Shown here piece after piece: positions 6,283 to 8,855 of a stretch of DNA of 8,855 nt (position 1 is its first letter; every line of letters starts with the position of its first letter). Made by a program: the position numbers and the translations under genes. The notes beneath the pieces are model-generated. The model searched no databases and was not told the origin of the DNA. It worked only from the letters and a program-made list of their open reading frames with translations. This stretch comes from Verrucomicrobiaceae bacterium (GTDB lineage Bacteria; Verrucomicrobiota; Verrucomicrobiae; Verrucomicrobiales; Akkermansiaceae): positions 1 through 8,855 of the forward strand of contig CANBTO010000186.1 of the NCBI GenBank assembly GCA_947372405.1. Direction: 5' to 3'.

Positions 6283-7110
6283 TCAATCACCAAGATCGAT
6301 TTCACCTTCGAACACGAAATCCGCCGGGCCCGTGAGCGTCACTTGGGTGAACGACTGATCGCCGGATTTTTCAAAGCCGATTTCGAGAGTATCACCACCA
6401 GCGACGTCCACCTTGATGGGAGAGGGGGCTCCTGTGAGGAGATGGTGGATCAGCGCGCACGCCACCATGCCGGTGCCACAGGCGAGGGTTTCATCCTCGA
6501 CCCCGCGCTCGTAGGTGCGGATCTCGATGTGGCCGGGCTTGATGACCGTGGCGAAGTTTGCGTTGGTTCCGGCAGGGGCGAAGGCCGGATGCTGGCGGAT
6601 CGCTCGGCCGTGGTTGAAGACGTCGAGGTCTTCAAAAGCTTCACCGCCGGGTACGAAGGCGACTACATGCGGGACTCCTGTGTTGAGGAAATGAAGCGCC
6701 GTATCCAGACCGGGAACCGTGGTGCCGGTATCGAGTTTCAGATCCTTGGGTGTGGACATCGCGATGCGGACATTTTCGCCGACCATTTCCGCCGCCAAGG
6801 TGCCGGCGATGGTTTCGAAAGTTACCCGGACGGGGACATCCTCCGTGAGGTGCGCGGTGAAGCGCCCGAAGCAGCGGGCTCCATTGCCGCACATTTCAGC
6901 CTCACCGCCGTCGGCATTGTAGTAGCGGAACTTGTAATCCGCACCCTTTTCAGCGGGTTCCACCGCGAGTAGCCCGTCCGCGCCGATGCCGCGGTGGCGG
7001 TCACAGAGGGCTTCGATGGTTTCCTTGTCCAGTAAGGTCGAGAGGTCGCGGTTGTCGATGACGATGAAGTCATTTCCTGCGCCGTTCATTTTGTAGAAGT
7101 GGAGAAGCAT
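6283..7110 (-). CDS. dapF: Diaminopimelate epimerase
   Basis: DapF interconverts L,L- and meso-diaminopimelate, the last step before peptidoglycan precursor or lysine synthesis. The protein has 275 residues and two mirrored halves, each with one catalytic cysteine: Cys74 in EMCGNGARC (72-80) and Cys211 in LACGTGMVAC (209-218). Other signatures are FYKMNGAGNDF (5-15), RHRGIGADG (38-46), NTGVPH (143-148), GTNANF (181-186) and YERGVEDET (200-208). The start at 7110 is chosen because family homology begins with residues 2-8. An upstream ATG at 7170 in the same frame adds 20 unrelated residues. GGAG sits nine bases before ATG 7110. It is the first gene of the minus-strand block, so the block promoter should lie in 7111-7425. 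Confidence 0.96.
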   Translation of the reverse strand: MLLHFYKMNGAGNDFIVIDNRDLSTLLDKETIEALCDRHRGIGADGLLAVEPAEKGADYKFRYYNADGGEAEMCGNGARCFGRFTAHLTEDVPVRVTFETIAGTLAAEMVGENVRIAMSTPKDLKLDTGTTVPGLDTALHFLNTGVPHVVAFVPGGEAFEDLDVFNHGRAIRQHPAFAPAGTNANFATVIKPGHIEIRTYERGVEDETLACGTGMVACALIHHLLTGAPSPIKVDVAGGDTLEIGFEKSGDQSFTQVTLTGPADFVFEGEIDLGD

Positions 7111-7425
7111 GGGAGAGCGCTCCGATAAACGCTGACTCGCAAGACCGCAAGCGCGGGGATTGGATGGCACGGGATTTTGGCCTCAATCGAGTTGGGGTTC
7201 CTATTTGAAAATCGAGCTTTGTTGCTGCGAAATGTTGGTTTTTGTCGATTTGATTTTGATTTCCAAATAATCAGATCTTTTGGTTTATCGTTTAAACCTA
7301 ATCGAATAAGATCTGTAACTCTCTGAAAACAAGATAACTAGGAATGTTTTGGTTTAGCGAGGATCACAAGGCATCAGATTTCTTGATCGAAGGGCAGAGA
7401 TTCCGCAAACTCCCGGCCTCCCCCC
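7111..7425. other. AT-rich divergent intergenic region between dapF and the PEP-CTERM gene
   Basis: These 315 bases separate two genes pointing away from each other, so both promoters should lie here. From about 7195 to 7345 the sequence is clearly richer in A and T than the flanks. I could not find convincing -35/-10 pairs for either direction. It holds a nested inverted repeat (7272-7315), the phrase GATTTGATTTTGATTT (7247-7262) and several ATCGA words. No gene is evident. Confidence 0.5.
7272..7315. repeat. Nested inverted repeat, possible operator or leader hairpin
   Basis: CAGATCTT (7272-7279) and AAGATCTG (7308-7315) are perfect eight-base inverted arms. Inside them GGTTTA (7282-7287) and TAAACC (7293-7298) form a second six-base pair around a TCGTT loop. 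The position between divergent genes suits a regulator binding site or an RNA fold in one leader. No T run follows in either direction, so a terminator is unlikely. Confidence 0.45.
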
Positions 7426-8043
7426 ATGAAAACGACAAATTTATTGATTTGCGCGATATCGATCGCTGCGGTCGTGGCAGGTTCCAATGCCAATGGCCAA
7501 AACATCTCTGCCACTTTGGTGGATATTTCGCCAGGTTTGGCGGTCAGAGGCACGCTGGACAATGGTAGCTTTATTCAGGACTACCCGTCAGGCGTTTTCA
7601 ATTTCACGCAATTCGACGCGTTTTGCGTAGAACCTTCCCAAGCACTTTCCTATGGTGAATCGTTGATTTACCAGGTGCAGGATGTCTCGTTGCTGGCGAA
7701 TTCCAACAAGATCGCCCGGCTTGTCGGCGGATTCCTTGCTTCCTCACAATCCGATGCTGATGCGGCCGCTGTGCAGTGGGCGATTTGGGAAGTCACCAGT
7801 GAAACTCTGTCCAGCCCATCGCTGCTGAATGGAAATGTCAGAATCATCGTTCCTCAAAGCCAACCGACCGCAGATCTGGCCAACCAGTATCTGGCCAACA
7901 TCAACAATTTCTCACCGGCTAGCCTGACCTACCTGAGCAATTCCACCCGTCAGGACGTTGTCACATGGAATTTGGTTCCAGAGCCTTCCGTGATTGGCTT
8001 GGCGGCCTTCTCCGCGCTGTTTTTCCTGCGGCGCAGGCGTTGA
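7426..8043 (+). CDS. PEP-CTERM exported protein with thioester-domain-like Cys/Gln motifs
   Basis: The 205-residue protein has a signal peptide (about 1-24, ANG before Q25) and a classic PEP-CTERM sorting tail: VPEP (184-187), a hydrophobic segment (about 189-200) and RRRR (202-205). In this system exosortase/archaeosortase-type enzymes recognise the tail and move the protein to the surface or extracellular matrix. The mature part has a single cysteine, Cys67 in AFCVEPSQ (65-72), and a VQWAIWEV block (116-123) with Gln117. These resemble the FC and TQxAIW elements of thioester adhesin domains, where Cys and Gln form an internal thioester. That function is inferred only. The start ATG 7426 has no Shine-Dalgarno. 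Base composition is lower in GC than the dap genes. No exosortase gene is in the window. A second exported protein starts 120 bases downstream. Confidence 0.88.
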   Translation: MKTTNLLICAISIAAVVAGSNANGQNISATLVDISPGLAVRGTLDNGSFIQDYPSGVFNFTQFDAFCVEPSQALSYGESLIYQVQDVSLLANSNKIARLVGGFLASSQSDADAAAVQWAIWEVTSETLSSPSLLNGNVRIIVPQSQPTADLANQYLANINNFSPASLTYLSNSTRQDVVTWNLVPEPSVIGLAAFSALFFLRRRR

Positions 8044-8163
8044 TTTCCGACATGACGGTGAATCACCTCAACTCGGGTGGTGAACCTTAGGCTTGCGCGA
8101 CGCGGACTTTCGTTCAATCCTTCAGTCTCAAATGCCGTTCCGGCGGCGGCTTTTGGTTCTTTC

Positions 8164-8855
8164 ATGGTTCGGAAATCCTCCCATGTGTCCCTCGGTAGAA
8201 CTGTCGTTTCGGCTGTCATTGCCGGAACGGCGTGGATTGGCGCGCAGACGACTACTACCAGCAAGCCTGTCGTGCCCAGAGTGGTGGTTCCTACCGGAAG
8301 CCGTCCAATGGACCCGGTGAGGCCGGTGGAGGCGACCTCGCGGATTTTGTATCCTTGGAAAACCCATGTCACCTGCACGATATTCTGGATTGGCGAGCAG
8401 CCAAGCGACAGGAATCCCACTCCTAACAACAAATCGTCATGGGACCAGCAATGGTCTGCCAATTATGGGGGATACGATGATCCGGAACCGACAAACCGCA
8501 TCGCCAACCACACGACGAGTGAATTCCGTCCCAAGGGGTTCATTCCGAAACTCAATCCCTTTTATGTGGCGCTACCCTACAACGACGTGGTGGGCTCCCA
8601 TTGCCATAAACCCGAAGCCGCGCGGGTGATCCCATGGTTTGCCAGAGTAAATCCCGAACCCGGACAATCCGTTTGCAAGGGGCGGTGGATACAGATCTAC
8701 CAGAACGGCCGCAGTTGCTATGGCCAGTGGGAGGATTGCGGACCGTGGGAGACGGACGACTGGGAGTTCGTGTTCGGAAACAAGCCGCCGAAGACCACCC
8801 AAAACGGAGCCGCCGGTATTGATTTGTCTCCTGCGATCCGAGACTACCTCGGGTT
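8164..8855 (+). CDS. Exported conserved hypothetical protein, DPBB-like end, truncated by the window edge
   Basis: From ATG 8164 the frame stays open to the window end, giving 230 residues and no stop. The N-terminus has basic residues (3-12), a hydrophobic stretch (13-25) and GAQ at 26-28, a plausible signal peptidase site. A Pro/Val/Thr-rich linker follows (about 29-58). The body contains TCTIFWIGEQP (70-80), NPFYVALPYND (131-141), KGRWIQI (172-178), CYGQWEDCGPWETDDW (185-200) and NGAAGIDLSPAIRDYLG (214-230), with cysteines at 71, 147, 171, 185 and 192. I recall similar uncharacterised exported proteins with this YVALPYND/QWEDCGP/DVSPAVRDYLG order. The last block recalls the DLS region of RlpA-like double-psi beta-barrels, so a cell-wall or carbohydrate-binding role is possible but unproven. 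The frame is open further upstream (GTG at 8080), but the signal peptide fits 8164. Confidence 0.7.
   Translation, partial: MVRKSSHVSLGRTVVSAVIAGTAWIGAQTTTTSKPVVPRVVVPTGSRPMDPVRPVEATSRILYPWKTHVTCTIFWIGEQPSDRNPTPNNKSSWDQQWSANYGGYDDPEPTNRIANHTTSEFRPKGFIPKLNPFYVALPYNDVVGSHCHKPEAARVIPWFARVNPEPGQSVCKGRWIQIYQNGRSCYGQWEDCGPWETDDWEFVFGNKPPKTTQNGAAGIDLSPAIRDYLG

Noticed and set aside
8063..8083. TCACC/GGTGA hairpin after the PEP-CTERM gene as a terminator
   Set aside because: The stem is only five bases, alternative pairings compete, and no T run follows.

Overview
The window looks like chromosomal DNA from a verrucomicrobial (Verrucomicrobiota) bacterium, possibly near Luteolibacter or Haloferula. 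The clues are a PEP-CTERM exported protein, a DUF1080 (3-keto-disaccharide hydrolase-like) secreted protein, high GC with lower-GC patches, and starts that mostly lack a Shine-Dalgarno sequence. The lineage is inferred from gene content; no rRNA or marker phylogeny is available here.

Left part (1-1610, + strand). The last six codons of an upstream gene and a strong intrinsic terminator come first. A secreted DUF1080 protein (162-872) and a periplasmic ecotin-type serine protease inhibitor (1124-1609) follow. The ecotin has lost both cysteines of the classical disulfide and carries Leu at the predicted P1 site. The spacer between the two genes holds alternating GCGGA/TCCGC arms.

Middle-left (1610-3205). 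A 741-base stretch with no convincing gene holds repeat-like inverted units and several short perfect hairpins. It leads into an NAD kinase gene (nadK, GTG start at 2351).

Minus-strand block (3214-7110). Read in transcription order this is dapF, dapA, a class V aminotransferase of the serine/alanine-glyoxylate type, and a conserved protein of the family usually labelled '3-methyladenine DNA glycosylase'. Gaps are 89, 107 and 32 bases, so a shared transcript is plausible. dapA and dapF supply two steps of meso-diaminopimelate/lysine synthesis for peptidoglycan and protein. nadK and this block converge with only 8 bases between their stops.

Right part (7111-8855). An AT-rich divergent spacer with a nested inverted repeat separates dapF from a PEP-CTERM protein (7426-8043). 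That protein carries a Cys/Gln pair reminiscent of thioester adhesin domains. A second exported protein (8164 to the window edge, cut off) belongs to a conserved uncharacterised family whose end resembles the double-psi beta-barrel DLS motif. No mobile element, tRNA, rRNA or CRISPR array was seen. The least routine material is the thioester-like PEP-CTERM protein, the cysteine-free ecotin, the truncated exported protein, and the structured non-coding stretch before nadK.
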